Positions 34,131-43,237 of a stretch of 64,000 nucleotides of DNA are shown piece after piece. Made by a program: the position numbers and the translations under genes. Origin of the DNA: Bryobacteraceae bacterium (lineage in GTDB: Bacteria; Acidobacteriota; Terriglobia; Bryobacterales; Bryobacteraceae). The stretch lies in NCBI GenBank assembly GCA_026129905.1, contig JAHCHE010000015.1, positions 1-64,000 on the forward strand, written 5' to 3'. Under the pieces are notes generated by a model, which was given only the letters and a program-made list of their open reading frames with translations, searched no databases and was not told the origin of the DNA. Within the stretch, counting starts at the first letter, position 1; every line of letters starts with the position of its first letter.

Positions 34131-36818
34131 GTGCTGATTCTCACCGGTCCTCCGGGTTCCGGCAAGACGCATACCGTGCTCGAACGCCTGCGCCGAGATC
34201 TTGCGGGCGGCGCGGGCCGCGTGCGTCTGATCGTCCCGACGGCCACGATGGCGGAGCATCTGAGGAATCAGCTTGCGCGCGAGGGCTTGCTTTTGCGCGC
34301 CGGGTCCATCCAGACATTCTCGAAGTTCGTCGATTCACTCGCCGGCGCGCCGCCGGAGGCCTCGAAGCCGGTCTTTCAATCGCTGGTTCGGGCGGCGCTC
34401 GAGGCCCCTGAGGCAGCCGCGTTCGAGCGGGTACGCGAGTTCCCCGGATTTCAGGCGGCGCTGGCGGCGCTGATCGACGAACTGGAATCGGCAGGGTGGA
34501 CGCCGCCGTCCGATGAGCCGTCGCGGTCCGCCTCGGAGGAGGCCATCGCCGGCGTGTTCACCCGGGTCCGCCTGGCTGTCCAGGAGCGAGGACTTTCTAC
34601 TCGCGCCGGCCGTCTGCGGACGGCATCCGCTCGGGTTCGCGGCCGGCAGATGGCAGGCGTCGACGCAGCGCTGTTCGACGGCTTTTACGTCTTCGCGCCC
34701 GTGGAACTGGAGCTGATCGCGGCGCTCGCCGAGTCGGGAATCGAGGTGGTGTTGACGCTGCCCGATTGGGAAGGCGCCAATCTTCCGAAGCGAACCCTCG
34801 CCGCGAGCGGTTTCAAGGAGCGGCGGCTCGAGCAACGCCGGCCCGCGCCGCGCGTCGCGCTGGTGGCCGCCGCCAACATGGAACAGGAGGCGCGGGAGAT
34901 CGCGCGGCGCATCCTGGCCGAGACCGCCGCAGGCCGGCCATTTCGCGAGATCGGCGTCATCGTCCGCGGCTACGATCCATACGTTCCGGCGTTGCGGACC
35001 GCTTTCGAACGCTTCGGGATTCCCGCGCGCTACTACTTTCCGCAGCAGCTGTCCGCGCATCCGGCGGTCGCCGGGATCGCGCGCCTGGTGGACGCGCTCC
35101 TGAACGGGTGGGATCACGAGCGGGCTCTCGCCGCGGCCCGGATGTTGCCGGCTTCCGAGGAGCTTGACCGCTTCGAGTTCGCGGTACTCGAAGAGCTTCC
35201 GGCGCAGGGGCAGGAGTCTCTCGTTGCGCTCGCGGGACGGCGGCTGGGGGAACTGCTGGAGGCCGCGGCGGAACTGGCAGGCGGAGCGGCCCGGCCGGCG
35301 CAACGGTGGTGCGCGCGGCTAGCCGCCCTGGCGGGGCTGTTCCCATCTCCGCCGGTTCGCGACGGCGCCGGGCACGAGCAGGCGTTCCTCTGGCGCTCCC
35401 ACGCCGCGGCCGTTGAAGCCTTCATCAGACTACTGGGCGAAACGGCAGAGGCGTTCGGCAACGAGAGCGAAGCGCCTCTGGATGCGTTTTGGGCCGAGGT
35501 GAAAGCTAACCTCGGCAATGCGCCGTTCTGGCCGCGCGACCATCGCCGCAACGTAGTGGCCGTGATGGACGCCTACGAAGCGCGCCAGTGGGAACTGCCG
35601 GTGGCGTTCCTGTGCGGGCTGATCGAGAGACAGTTCCCCCGCCATCATTTCGAAGATCCGCTCCTGGGCGACGAGGCGCGGCTTCGCCTCCGCGCCCGCG
35701 GCGTTCACCTGCGCACCTCATCCGACGCCAACGCCGAGGAACGGTTCCTGTTCCAACTCGCTACCACCAGGGCGACCGAGTCGCTGACGCTGAGTTATCC
35801 GAAATACAACGCGAAGGGCGACGACAACCTGCCGTCGTTCCTGTTGCAGCACTACCTTCAATCTGTGTTGGCGTCCGTCGAAGGCGTGGTTGACGTGCGT
35901 CCGGCGCCGGCGCGGCCGCGAGTCCGCCGTTCGACCCCGGCGGTACAGGACGCTCGCCTGCTGGAGTGGCTGGCCGCGAAACACGCCACGTTGTCGGCTT
36001 CCTCGATCCAGCGTTTTCTCGCGTGCCCGTTCGCGTTCTTCGCCGAGCGGTCGCTCCGGCTGACGGGCCGGCCCACCCCGCCGCGCGAACGCCTGGACCC
36101 GCCGCTGCAGGGGCAGATTGCCCACGACGTCATCGCCGCGTGCCTCAACATGCCGCTGATGCTCGATCAGACCTTCGAGGAGATCTTTCGCGAGTCCACC
36201 CGGGAAGCGCGCGTACCCGAGGGCCATCGGACGGAGGCCGTCCGGCTGGAGATGCTCGGCAGTCTCCGGGAATTTCTACGGCGGCCGTTGACGACCGGCG
36301 CGAGGGAGACGCTGAGCGAGAGCGACTTCAAGCTTCCGCTCCAGGATGGCATCTCCGTGCAGGGCCGCATCGATCGTATCGATGTGCTGCCAGGCCGGAA
36401 GGCGCTGGTGATCGACTACAAGTACGCCCCCGGCTACCGGATCAAGAGCTACATCGACAGCAACGAGCAGGAGCAGAGCGTGCAGGCCGGCCTTTACCTG
36501 CTGGCCGCGCGCGCCGCGTTTCGCGTCGAACCCGTCGGGATGCTCTTCTGCGCGATGCGCCGGGGCGTCGCGTGGGACGGCTGGGTGGCGGATTGGCCGA
36601 GGGACGAAACGATCGGGACCCGTTGCGATCCGGCGTACCTGCGTGGAATGGCCGACAAGGCAGTAGCCGCGGCGATGGCGGTTGCCGGTGCGCTCCGGCA
36701 GGGACGTATCGCCCCCGCGCCGTCGGACGGTTCCATCTGCGAACGTTGCGATCACCGCGACATCTGCCGCGTGGAAACGCAGGAACTGGTGACCGTGGCC
36801 GGAGGGCGCAGCCAATGA
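34131..36818 (+). CDS. addB: AddB-like helicase/nuclease subunit
   Basis: An 895-residue double-strand-break resection subunit. It starts with a Walker A motif (GPPGSGKTHT, residues 6-15) and an UvrD-like fold without clear helicase motifs, as in AddB. The C-terminal PD-(D/E)XK nuclease has VQGRIDRIDVLPG and ALVIDYKYA. Four cysteines at 632 and 870, 873, 879 (C, then C-x2-C-x5-C) match the spacing of the [4Fe-4S] clamp of Bacillus AddB. The protein is shorter than Bacillus AddB (about 1160 residues). Start is GTG at 34131. Its stop overlaps the addA start (ATGA at 36815-36818). Function: unwinding and trimming of broken ends for recombination with AddA. Confidence 0.88.
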   Translation: MLILTGPPGSGKTHTVLERLRRDLAGGAGRVRLIVPTATMAEHLRNQLAREGLLLRAGSIQTFSKFVDSLAGAPPEASKPVFQSLVRAALEAPEAAAFERVREFPGFQAALAALIDELESAGWTPPSDEPSRSASEEAIAGVFTRVRLAVQERGLSTRAGRLRTASARVRGRQMAGVDAALFDGFYVFAPVELELIAALAESGIEVVLTLPDWEGANLPKRTLAASGFKERRLEQRRPAPRVALVAAANMEQEAREIARRILAETAAGRPFREIGVIVRGYDPYVPALRTAFERFGIPARYYFPQQLSAHPAVAGIARLVDALLNGWDHERALAAARMLPASEELDRFEFAVLEELPAQGQESLVALAGRRLGELLEAAAELAGGAARPAQRWCARLAALAGLFPSPPVRDGAGHEQAFLWRSHAAAVEAFIRLLGETAEAFGNESEAPLDAFWAEVKANLGNAPFWPRDHRRNVVAVMDAYEARQWELPVAFLCGLIERQFPRHHFEDPLLGDEARLRLRARGVHLRTSSDANAEERFLFQLATTRATESLTLSYPKYNAKGDDNLPSFLLQHYLQSVLASVEGVVDVRPAPARPRVRRSTPAVQDARLLEWLAAKHATLSASSIQRFLACPFAFFAERSLRLTGRPTPPRERLDPPLQGQIAHDVIAACLNMPLMLDQTFEEIFRESTREARVPEGHRTEAVRLEMLGSLREFLRRPLTTGARETLSESDFKLPLQDGISVQGRIDRIDVLPGRKALVIDYKYAPGYRIKSYIDSNEQEQSVQAGLYLLAARAAFRVEPVGMLFCAMRRGVAWDGWVADWPRDETIGTRCDPAYLRGMADKAVAAAMAVAGALRQGRIAPAPSDGSICERCDHRDICRVETQELVTVAGGRSQ

Positions 36819-39800
36819 GCCTTTCCGCGGATCAGCGAAACGCCGCAGAGCGGACGGGACAGGACGTCTGCGTGGTGGCGGGTCCCGGCTCCGGCAAGAC
36901 CCGCGTCCTGATCGCGCGGTTTTCGTGGCTGATCCGCGACCGGGGCGTGCCGCCGGACCGCATCCTCGCCATCACGTTCACGGAGAAGGCGTCCACCCAG
37001 ATCAAAATGCGGCTGGCGGCGGCTCTCGAAACGGCGCCCACGCTGCGGCAGCAGATCGAGCGCGCGTACGTGTCGACGATCCACGGCTTTTGCGCGCGGC
37101 TGCTGAAGGAAAACGCGATCGCCGCCGGCGTGGACATCGATTTCGCCGTTCTGGACGAGCCGCAGAGCCAGTCGTTGCTGGACGACGCGGCCGACGAGGC
37201 GCTGGACGGCATTCTCGCCGCCGATCGCGCCGGCATGCTGAAGCTTCTGACGTCGCTGTACGTTTCGAGTTCGTCCGCGGGCCGGAATCTGGACCTGGCC
37301 GGCGCCCTGATTCGCGCGTACGAAGCGATTCGTGTCGCGGGTGTGGGAATCGATTCGCTGCGGCAACCGCCTGACTCGGTTTCCGGCGCGGCGTTCTCGC
37401 GCCTGACGTCCGCCGTCGAAGACGTGGCCGGGATGACGGGCGAATGGTCCACCGCCAAGCGGAAGGAAAAGCGCGATTTGCTGCTTCAATGGCTGTCGGA
37501 CTACCGGAGGCTTCCCGACGCCCACGCCGTCGCCGAACATTTTGAGGCGCTGTCGCAATTTCCGGCTAAGTTGGGCCATCTGGCGCCGCGCGCAAAGGAG
37601 GCGCTGACGGAGATTCGAGACGAACTGCTGCCGGCGGTGCGGGCGCGGCTTGCCGAGGAGTGGTTCCGGCCGTCGAAGGCGCTCCTGCTCGACGCGTTGA
37701 AGCGCCTCGACGCAGCGTACCGTGCCAGGAAACGGGCCATCGCGAGCCTGGATTTCTCCGACCTCGAGGAGCAGGCGCTGGAGTTGCTGCGCGGCGACCC
37801 GGCCGTGCAAAAGAGGGTGCGCGAGCAGTTCGACTACATCCTGATGGATGAGCTTCAGGACACCAATCGCCTGCAATGGCGGATCCTCGACCTCATCCGC
37901 AGGCCCGGGCGCTTCTTCGGCGTGGGCGACATCAACCAGTCCATTTACGGTTTTCGCCATGCCGACCCGGAGGTATTTCGCGAGTACCGCGACGGGCTGG
38001 AGAGCCAAGGCGACGTGGTGGACCGGCTCAGGGAAAACCATCGCAGCCGGGCCGGGATCCTTCAGGCGGTGGGCGCGCTGTTCGCCGGCGTTCCGGGCAT
38101 CGAACAACATCGTCTGGAGGCAAAAGCGAAGTTCGAGCCGAAGCCGGAGCCGCCGGTCGAAGCGATCGTCGCGGCGGGCTCGGACTCCGCGGAAGCCGAC
38201 CATCGCGAGGCCCTCTGGGTGGCGCGCCGGATTCGGGAACTGGCGGAGAGCATGCGCCTGCCGTTCTCCTCCTTCGCGGTGCTGGCGCGGAAATTCAGCG
38301 TGCTGGACCGCATGGAGCGTGCGCTGCGGCAATTCCGCATTCCCGCGCTGGTGATCGGCGGGCGCACGCTGATGGAGAGCCGCGAGGTGCGCGATGCGCT
38401 TCAGTTTCTCCGCGCGTTGGCCAATACCAGGGACGAGGTTAGCCTGGCCGGCGTTCTGCGGTCGCCGCTGGTGGGCATCCGGGACGAGACGCTGCTGAGC
38501 CTGAAGCAGAACGGTTGGTTGTGGCCGTCGATCGTGGCCCTGGGACCGAAGACCGCGACGCTGGACCCGGCCGACGTGGAGCGCCTGTTGTGGCTGCGCG
38601 ATCTGATTACGGATCTCCGCGCGCGCCGCGACGTCGCTCCCGACCGCCTCGCCGCCCGCGTTATCGATGAATCCGATTACGAAGGCGGCCTGGACGCGCA
38701 GGCGCGGCGCAATCTCGACCGGTTCCTCACCCTGCTTCGCGATTTGCACGTACGCGACGGGCGCCCGCTGGCCGAACTGTTGGACGAACTCGAGCGCCTG
38801 AGAACCGCGGAGTATCTCGCCGAGGCCCCGCCCGCCGAGGCGGCAAACGCCGTCCGGTTAATGACCATCCACGCGGCCAAAGGTCTGGAGTTTCCCGTTG
38901 TCTTTGTGGCTGGACTCCATCAAAGGGCGCAGGAGGACAGGGATCCCGTCGCTTACTCGCCCCGAACCGGCCTTGGGGTGCGCTGGCGCGATCCAGCGAC
39001 GCAGGAAGCGGCAGAAGACCCTGCCTACCTCGCGCTCCGGCGCTACGCCGATCGGCGGAACAGCGACGAAGAGATGCGGCTCCTTTATGTGGCGGCGACC
39101 CGGGCGAAGGAACACCTCGTGCTCTCGTACGCGCGCGCGCTCAGAGCCCACGGCTCGTCATGGTCGAAGCTGGCAGGCGGGCGGCTGGCGATTCCTGACG
39201 GCGAGTTCACTGACGACGATTCCGAACGCTTGGTGGACGGAGCGCCGGTGCGCGTTATCCTGTCGAATCAAGCGGTGGCGGAAGATCTTCCGCGGCCGTT
39301 TGAAACCGATGAGCCGCCCGGACTCGCCATGCCGAAACCGCCGCTGCGCGATCAGCACGACTCGGGGGCGCCCGTCACGCATATCGCCGCCTTCACCGGC
39401 TGCCCGCGCCGGTATTACCTGCGATATTACCTCGGCTTCGGCCAGTCCGCGCCGGTGGACGACGATCCGGACACCGGCGATGACGAACGGCCGGTGTCCG
39501 CGGCCGAGATCGGGACGCAGGTCCATCAACTACTGGCCGGGGTGGCGGTGGAAGCGCCTTTGCCTGAAGCGGTCCGGCTCGTGGAGGTGTTCCGCGCCTC
39601 GCCGCTGGCCCGCCGCGTGGAAGCCGCCGCGCGGACGGAACGCGAGTTCGATTTCGTCATGGAACTGCAGGACGTCGTAATCCGAGGGCAGATCGACTTG
39701 TGGTTCGAGGAGGCTGGGGAAACGGCGCTGGTGGATTACAAGACGGACCAATTCGATCCGTCGGCCGAGCCCGGGCGGCTGGCGCCTTACGAACTCCAAC

Positions 39801-40093
39801 TGCGGATGTATGCGTTGGCCTTCCAGAGACTCACCGGAAAGCTGCCGGACCGCGCGCTGCTCTATTTCCTTCGCGCGAACCGGGTCGTCGATGTGAGCCT
39901 GGACGAACCGGCCCTGGAGGAAGAGCTGGCCGCGGTGCGCCGGTTTCGCGACGCGCAGGACAGGGTCGCGTTCCCCCTCCTCGAGGGGGGTCACTGCCGG
40001 CGGTGCGAGTTCTTTCTGGGGCTATGTCCGGCAGGGCAGGCTACGGCGCCGGTTTCTGCCGCTGCGCCATCTTCTTCTGGAGCCGCTCCATGA
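36815..40093 (+). CDS. addA: AddA-like UvrD helicase-nuclease
   Basis: A 1092-residue superfamily-1 helicase. Motif I is AGPGSGKTRVL (about residues 23-33), Ia ITFTEKAS, II YILMDELQDTN, III GDINQSIYGFR, IV-VI include NHRSRAG, TIHAAKGLEFPVVFVAG and LLYVAATRAKEHL. The C-terminal nuclease has DVVIRGQIDLWFEEAG and ALVDYKTDQ, and cysteines in AFTGCPRRYYLRYYL and HCRRCEFFLGLC resemble an iron-sulfur clamp of AddB type. Together with AddB it resects double-strand breaks. The start at 36815 is the ATG overlapping the addB stop; the much longer in-frame extension to 35966 lies inside addB. The last 53 bp overlap the convergent anti-sigma gene. Confidence 0.9.
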   Translation: MSLSADQRNAAERTGQDVCVVAGPGSGKTRVLIARFSWLIRDRGVPPDRILAITFTEKASTQIKMRLAAALETAPTLRQQIERAYVSTIHGFCARLLKENAIAAGVDIDFAVLDEPQSQSLLDDAADEALDGILAADRAGMLKLLTSLYVSSSSAGRNLDLAGALIRAYEAIRVAGVGIDSLRQPPDSVSGAAFSRLTSAVEDVAGMTGEWSTAKRKEKRDLLLQWLSDYRRLPDAHAVAEHFEALSQFPAKLGHLAPRAKEALTEIRDELLPAVRARLAEEWFRPSKALLLDALKRLDAAYRARKRAIASLDFSDLEEQALELLRGDPAVQKRVREQFDYILMDELQDTNRLQWRILDLIRRPGRFFGVGDINQSIYGFRHADPEVFREYRDGLESQGDVVDRLRENHRSRAGILQAVGALFAGVPGIEQHRLEAKAKFEPKPEPPVEAIVAAGSDSAEADHREALWVARRIRELAESMRLPFSSFAVLARKFSVLDRMERALRQFRIPALVIGGRTLMESREVRDALQFLRALANTRDEVSLAGVLRSPLVGIRDETLLSLKQNGWLWPSIVALGPKTATLDPADVERLLWLRDLITDLRARRDVAPDRLAARVIDESDYEGGLDAQARRNLDRFLTLLRDLHVRDGRPLAELLDELERLRTAEYLAEAPPAEAANAVRLMTIHAAKGLEFPVVFVAGLHQRAQEDRDPVAYSPRTGLGVRWRDPATQEAAEDPAYLALRRYADRRNSDEEMRLLYVAATRAKEHLVLSYARALRAHGSSWSKLAGGRLAIPDGEFTDDDSERLVDGAPVRVILSNQAVAEDLPRPFETDEPPGLAMPKPPLRDQHDSGAPVTHIAAFTGCPRRYYLRYYLGFGQSAPVDDDPDTGDDERPVSAAEIGTQVHQLLAGVAVEAPLPEAVRLVEVFRASPLARRVEAAARTEREFDFVMELQDVVIRGQIDLWFEEAGETALVDYKTDQFDPSAEPGRLAPYELQLRMYALAFQRLTGKLPDRALLYFLRANRVVDVSLDEPALEEELAAVRRFRDAQDRVAFPLLEGGHCRRCEFFLGLCPAGQATAPVSAAAPSSSGAAP

Positions 40094-40298
40094 GGCGTCC
40101 GTGGACTTCCGGCGGAATCACCTGGGGCTCCATCCCCTTGAACACCTTCAACGTCTTCCGGGTGGTATCGAAGACCACCCAGCAGTTGGGACACTCGTTG
40201 ACATGTTTCTCCACTTCCTGGCGCAGTTCCGCGTCCTGGGTCTCGTCGAGGTATTCGTTGAGGGCGTGGAGGAAATCCTTACATGTAAGCAAAGACAT
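40041..40298 (-). CDS. Zinc-finger (zf-HC2) anti-sigma factor
   Basis: An 85-residue protein with the ZAS/zf-HC2 motif: C6 in LTCKDFLHALNEYLD, then H32 and C36-x2-C39 in KHVNECPNCW (H-x3-C-x2-C). Such proteins hold the partner ECF sigma factor inactive until a redox or envelope signal releases it. There is no membrane helix, so it should be a soluble, cytoplasmic sensor. It begins 20 bp inside the end of the sigma gene. Its 3' end overlaps addA by 53 bp on the opposite strand. Confidence 0.88.
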   Translation of the reverse strand: MSLLTCKDFLHALNEYLDETQDAELRQEVEKHVNECPNCWVVFDTTRKTLKVFKGMEPQVIPPEVHGRLMERLQKKMAQRQKPAP

Positions 40299-40905
40299 CG
40301 TCCCCTTTGCGCTTGAATAGCCGGGTGAGTCTCTCCCGCAGTTGCAGCCGCGCCCGCAGCAGGCGGCTCTTGACGGCCGGAATCGACAGATCCAGCAGAC
40401 GGGCGGTCTCCTCGGTGGAAAGCTCCTCGATATCGCGCAGGACGAACACGGTTCGAAAGGCCGGGCGCAGGTTCTGGACGGCGTCCTGCAAGATCGCTTT
40501 CAACTCCTCCTGGGAGTAGCGCTGCTCCGGATCGTCGTCCCAGACGGCGATTTCCCGCACCATGGTTTCCTCGCCGGTGTCGATTCCCTCGTCCATGGAA
40601 ACCGTCTTGTCGGACTTGCGCTTCCGCAGCTTCATCAACGCTTCGTTGACCGCGATCCGCACCAGCCAGGTGTAGAACTTCGAGTTGCCCTGAAAGCCGT
40701 CCAGGTGCGAATAGGCTTTGAGGAAGGTTTCCTGAAGCACGTCTTCGGCGTCGTGCTCGTTGTTGGTGATGTTCCTGGCCAGCCGGAACACTTTGCGTTC
40801 GTAGCGGCCGATCAACTCCTCGAACGCATTGGGATCGCCGCTCTGCGCGCGCGCCACCAGCGCCGCATCGCCGTTGACCTCAGTATGGAGTGTGGTAGGA
40901 GGCAT
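40279..40905 (-). CDS. ECF-type RNA polymerase sigma factor
   Basis: A 208-residue sigma-70 family factor of the RpoE-like group. Region 2 spans about residues 10-85 (ARAQSGDPNAFEELIGRYERKVFRLARNIT, DAEDVLQETFLKAY and YTWLVRIAVNEAL) and region 4 about residues 145-200 (LRPAFRTVFVLRDIEELSTEETARLLDLSIPAVKSRL). The start at 40905 (MPPTTLHTEV) follows GGAGCGAG and gives the usual length; the longer in-frame extension to 40956 is less likely. It is cotranscribed with its zinc-finger anti-sigma, which overlaps the last 20 bp. The regulon is not visible here. Confidence 0.93.
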   Translation of the reverse strand: MPPTTLHTEVNGDAALVARAQSGDPNAFEELIGRYERKVFRLARNITNNEHDAEDVLQETFLKAYSHLDGFQGNSKFYTWLVRIAVNEALMKLRKRKSDKTVSMDEGIDTGEETMVREIAVWDDDPEQRYSQEELKAILQDAVQNLRPAFRTVFVLRDIEELSTEETARLLDLSIPAVKSRLLRARLQLRERLTRLFKRKGDDVFAYM

Positions 40906-40997
40906 CTCGCTCCAGAGGAGTATCTTCCCACTATACCAGCAGCGCCTTCCCGGCATGGGGAGCGCGCGAGGTTATCCAGCGGCCGTCCGCGACAGGA

Positions 40998-41003
40998 TAG
41001 AGT
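40998..41003 (+). promoter_or_regulatory. -10-like box TAGAGT, 6 nt before an ATG
   Basis: TAGAGT is followed by ATCCCT and the ATG of the arabinofuranosidase gene at 41010. A start of transcription at the ATG is likely, again without space for a ribosome binding site. Confidence 0.4.
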
Positions 41004-41009
41004 ATCCCT

Positions 41010-42608
41010 ATGCGCAGACGGGACTTTTTGAAGGCCGGCGCCCTGGGACTGGCGCCGGCTCGCGCGATCTGGGCGGCGGACGCGGAGATCGACCTGCGGC
41101 CCGACAGCCCCGGCGAAACCATCAGCCCGCACATCTACGGTCACTTCATCGAGCACCTTGGGGGCGTCATTTACGACGGCATCTGGGTGGGTACGAACTC
41201 GAAAATCGCCAACGTCGGCGGTATCCGCAAAAGCTTCGCCGACGATATGAAACGCATCGGCGCGCCGAACCTGCGGTGGCCGGGCGGGTGCTTCGCCGAC
41301 GGGTATCACTGGCGCGACGGCATCGGCCCGCCGGCGAAACGGCCCCGCACGTACAACTACTGGGAAGCGCAGATGCCGCCGGGAACCAGCGCCACCGAGC
41401 CGAACCACTTCGGCACGCACGAGTTCATCCGCCTGTGCCGCTACGTCGGCGCCGAACCGTACCTTGCCGCCAACGTCGGCTCCGGGACGCCGAAGGAATT
41501 CCACGATTGGGTCGGCTACGCGAACGCTCCCGCCGGAACGCTGTCGCTGGCCGACGAAAGGGCGGCCAACGGCGACCGCGAACCCTTCGGCGTGAAGTAC
41601 TGGGGCGTGGGCAACGAGTCCTGGGGATGCGGCGGCCAGATGACGCCGGGCGAGTATGCGACGCTGTACCGCCTGTACACCGCGCAGGCGCCGTCGTACG
41701 TCCGGCCGTTCCTGGTGGCATGCGGTCCCCGCGGCCATTCCGCCGACTACGACATGGGCTGGACGACGGGATTCTTCGAGGGAATGCAGGGCACGCGCGG
41801 CGCGCTGCCGGACGGTTTCGCGCTGCACTACTACACCGACTTTCGGCCTGGTCCGGTGGTGGCGGAGGCGTCGGACGCCCGCCAGTGGTACGCCGTCCTC
41901 CATTCGGGGCAGCGGATCGATGAAATCATCGAGCGGCACTGGGAGGAGATGGGCAGGTTCGACCGCAACCATCGCACCCGCTTCGTGATCGACGAATGGG
42001 GCACTTGGTATTCGCCGAAAAGCGAACGCCTGAGCCCGGGCTACATCCTCAGCCAGACGATGACGCTCCGCGACGCCTTGCACGCCGCGATGACCTTCGA
42101 CATCTTCAACCGTCACGCGGAGAAGATCGCAATGGCCAACATCGCGCAGACCATCAACTGCCTGCACTCGCTGTTCATGGCGCAGGGGGATAAGTATGTC
42201 CGGACGCCGGTCTACTACGTGTTCGACATGTACCGTCCGCACATGAACGGCCGTCTCGTTCCGATGACGATCAAGGTCGCGGATCGGGAGGTTCCGCTGC
42301 TGGACGGCTCGGGGAAACTGGCCGGCATCGCGGGCTCGGCGTCGCTGCGCGAGAGAGCGCTTGCGTTGACGCTGACCAATCCTTCCACGGAGGATTCGGT
42401 GACGGCGCGGATCCGTTTTTCGGGCGGAATGAACGCCGCCGAGGGTCGCGGGACGGTTCTCGCGCATGCCGATCCGCAGGCGGCGAACACATTCGCAAAA
42501 CCTGGCGAAGTTGTCCCATCGGAGCTCGCGGTGACCCTCTCCGGGGGCGTCGCGACGGTCACGCTCCCGAAGCAGTCGGCGGCGGCGCTGACGTTCCGGA
42601 TGACCTGA
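41010..42608 (+). CDS. Exported alpha-L-arabinofuranosidase (GH51)
   Basis: A 532-residue glycosidase releasing terminal arabinose from arabinans or arabinoxylans. The N-terminus is a twin-arginine signal (MRRRDFLKAGALGLAPARA). The (beta/alpha)8 barrel shows ISPHIYGHFIEHLGGVIYDG, LRWPGGCFADGYHW and the acid/base Glu203 in WGVGNESWG; the nucleophile is Glu329 in VIDEWGTWY. A C-terminal beta-sandwich (about residues 380-532) completes the GH51 layout. Exported and folded before transport. The gene stands alone, with divergent sigma and convergent Uma2 neighbours; it supports a plant-polymer-degrading lifestyle. Confidence 0.93.
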   Translation: MRRRDFLKAGALGLAPARAIWAADAEIDLRPDSPGETISPHIYGHFIEHLGGVIYDGIWVGTNSKIANVGGIRKSFADDMKRIGAPNLRWPGGCFADGYHWRDGIGPPAKRPRTYNYWEAQMPPGTSATEPNHFGTHEFIRLCRYVGAEPYLAANVGSGTPKEFHDWVGYANAPAGTLSLADERAANGDREPFGVKYWGVGNESWGCGGQMTPGEYATLYRLYTAQAPSYVRPFLVACGPRGHSADYDMGWTTGFFEGMQGTRGALPDGFALHYYTDFRPGPVVAEASDARQWYAVLHSGQRIDEIIERHWEEMGRFDRNHRTRFVIDEWGTWYSPKSERLSPGYILSQTMTLRDALHAAMTFDIFNRHAEKIAMANIAQTINCLHSLFMAQGDKYVRTPVYYVFDMYRPHMNGRLVPMTIKVADREVPLLDGSGKLAGIAGSASLRERALALTLTNPSTEDSVTARIRFSGGMNAAEGRGTVLAHADPQAANTFAKPGEVVPSELAVTLSGGVATVTLPKQSAAALTFRMT

Positions 42609-42611
42609 GCC

Positions 42612-43166
42612 TCAAGCCTCGAACAAGCGGGAGACCGGGACGGCAAAGCCTGGCAGCAGTTCCGGAGCCTCGAGTATCTGGTCGCCGGTGAGCTGCCGTA
42701 CGCCGCCGTCGGCTTGGTAGACCTGGACCGTGCGCGTGAGCGGGTAGACAATCCACACGGTGTGGCCGCCCGCGGCCAGGTACTGCTTTACTTTCTTGTC
42801 AAGGTCCTCCGCCGAATCGGAGGGTGAGACGACCTCCACCGCGAGGTCGGGCGCGCCTTCGATGTGCTGGTCCGGGTCGACCAGGGAGGCTCGCCGGGCC
42901 GGCAGATACGTGACATCGGGTCCGCGGAGGGTATCCGGATCGCGCGAGAGCACGTAGCCGGTATCGGACGGATAGACGATGCCGAGAGCGGTTCGCTCAG
43001 CAAACTCCAGGAGAATCCGATATATCCTTCCAACGAGCAGATTGTGTCGCGGTTTCGGGAACGTCATGCGAACCAGGTCTCCCCCGTCGAGCTCATAGCG
43101 CACCCCGTCCTCGGCCGGCAGCCGCTCCAATTCCGCGATTGTCATGAGAGTCTTGGTGGCCACCAT
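42612..43166 (-). CDS. Uma2-family (DUF820) PD-(D/E)XK endonuclease-like protein
   Basis: A 184-residue protein of the Uma2 family, common in multiple copies in cyanobacteria, acidobacteria and planctomycetes. It shows RYELDGGDLVRM, the GPDVTYL and LAVEVVSPSDSAEDLDKKVKQYLAAGGHTVWIV signature with acidic residues and lysine arranged as in the PD-(D/E)XK fold, and a C-terminal helix. The family is sometimes found in toxin-antitoxin-like or mobile contexts, but no antitoxin is visible here. Cellular role unknown. It lies convergent to the GH51 gene with only 3 bp between the stops. Confidence 0.88.
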   Translation of the reverse strand: MVATKTLMTIAELERLPAEDGVRYELDGGDLVRMTFPKPRHNLLVGRIYRILLEFAERTALGIVYPSDTGYVLSRDPDTLRGPDVTYLPARRASLVDPDQHIEGAPDLAVEVVSPSDSAEDLDKKVKQYLAAGGHTVWIVYPLTRTVQVYQADGGVRQLTGDQILEAPELLPGFAVPVSRLFEA

Positions 43167-43237
43167 TCGATTTTAGCTCTCACCGGAACAGGCGCCCTGC
43201 GCCGCCCGCCTTGTTACGATATGAAGATCGAGAGTTC

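Noticed and set aside
35966-36814. Long N-terminal extension of AddA
   Set aside because: The extension lies inside addB in another frame; the helicase Walker A motif comes directly after the ATG at 36815, which overlaps the addB stop.
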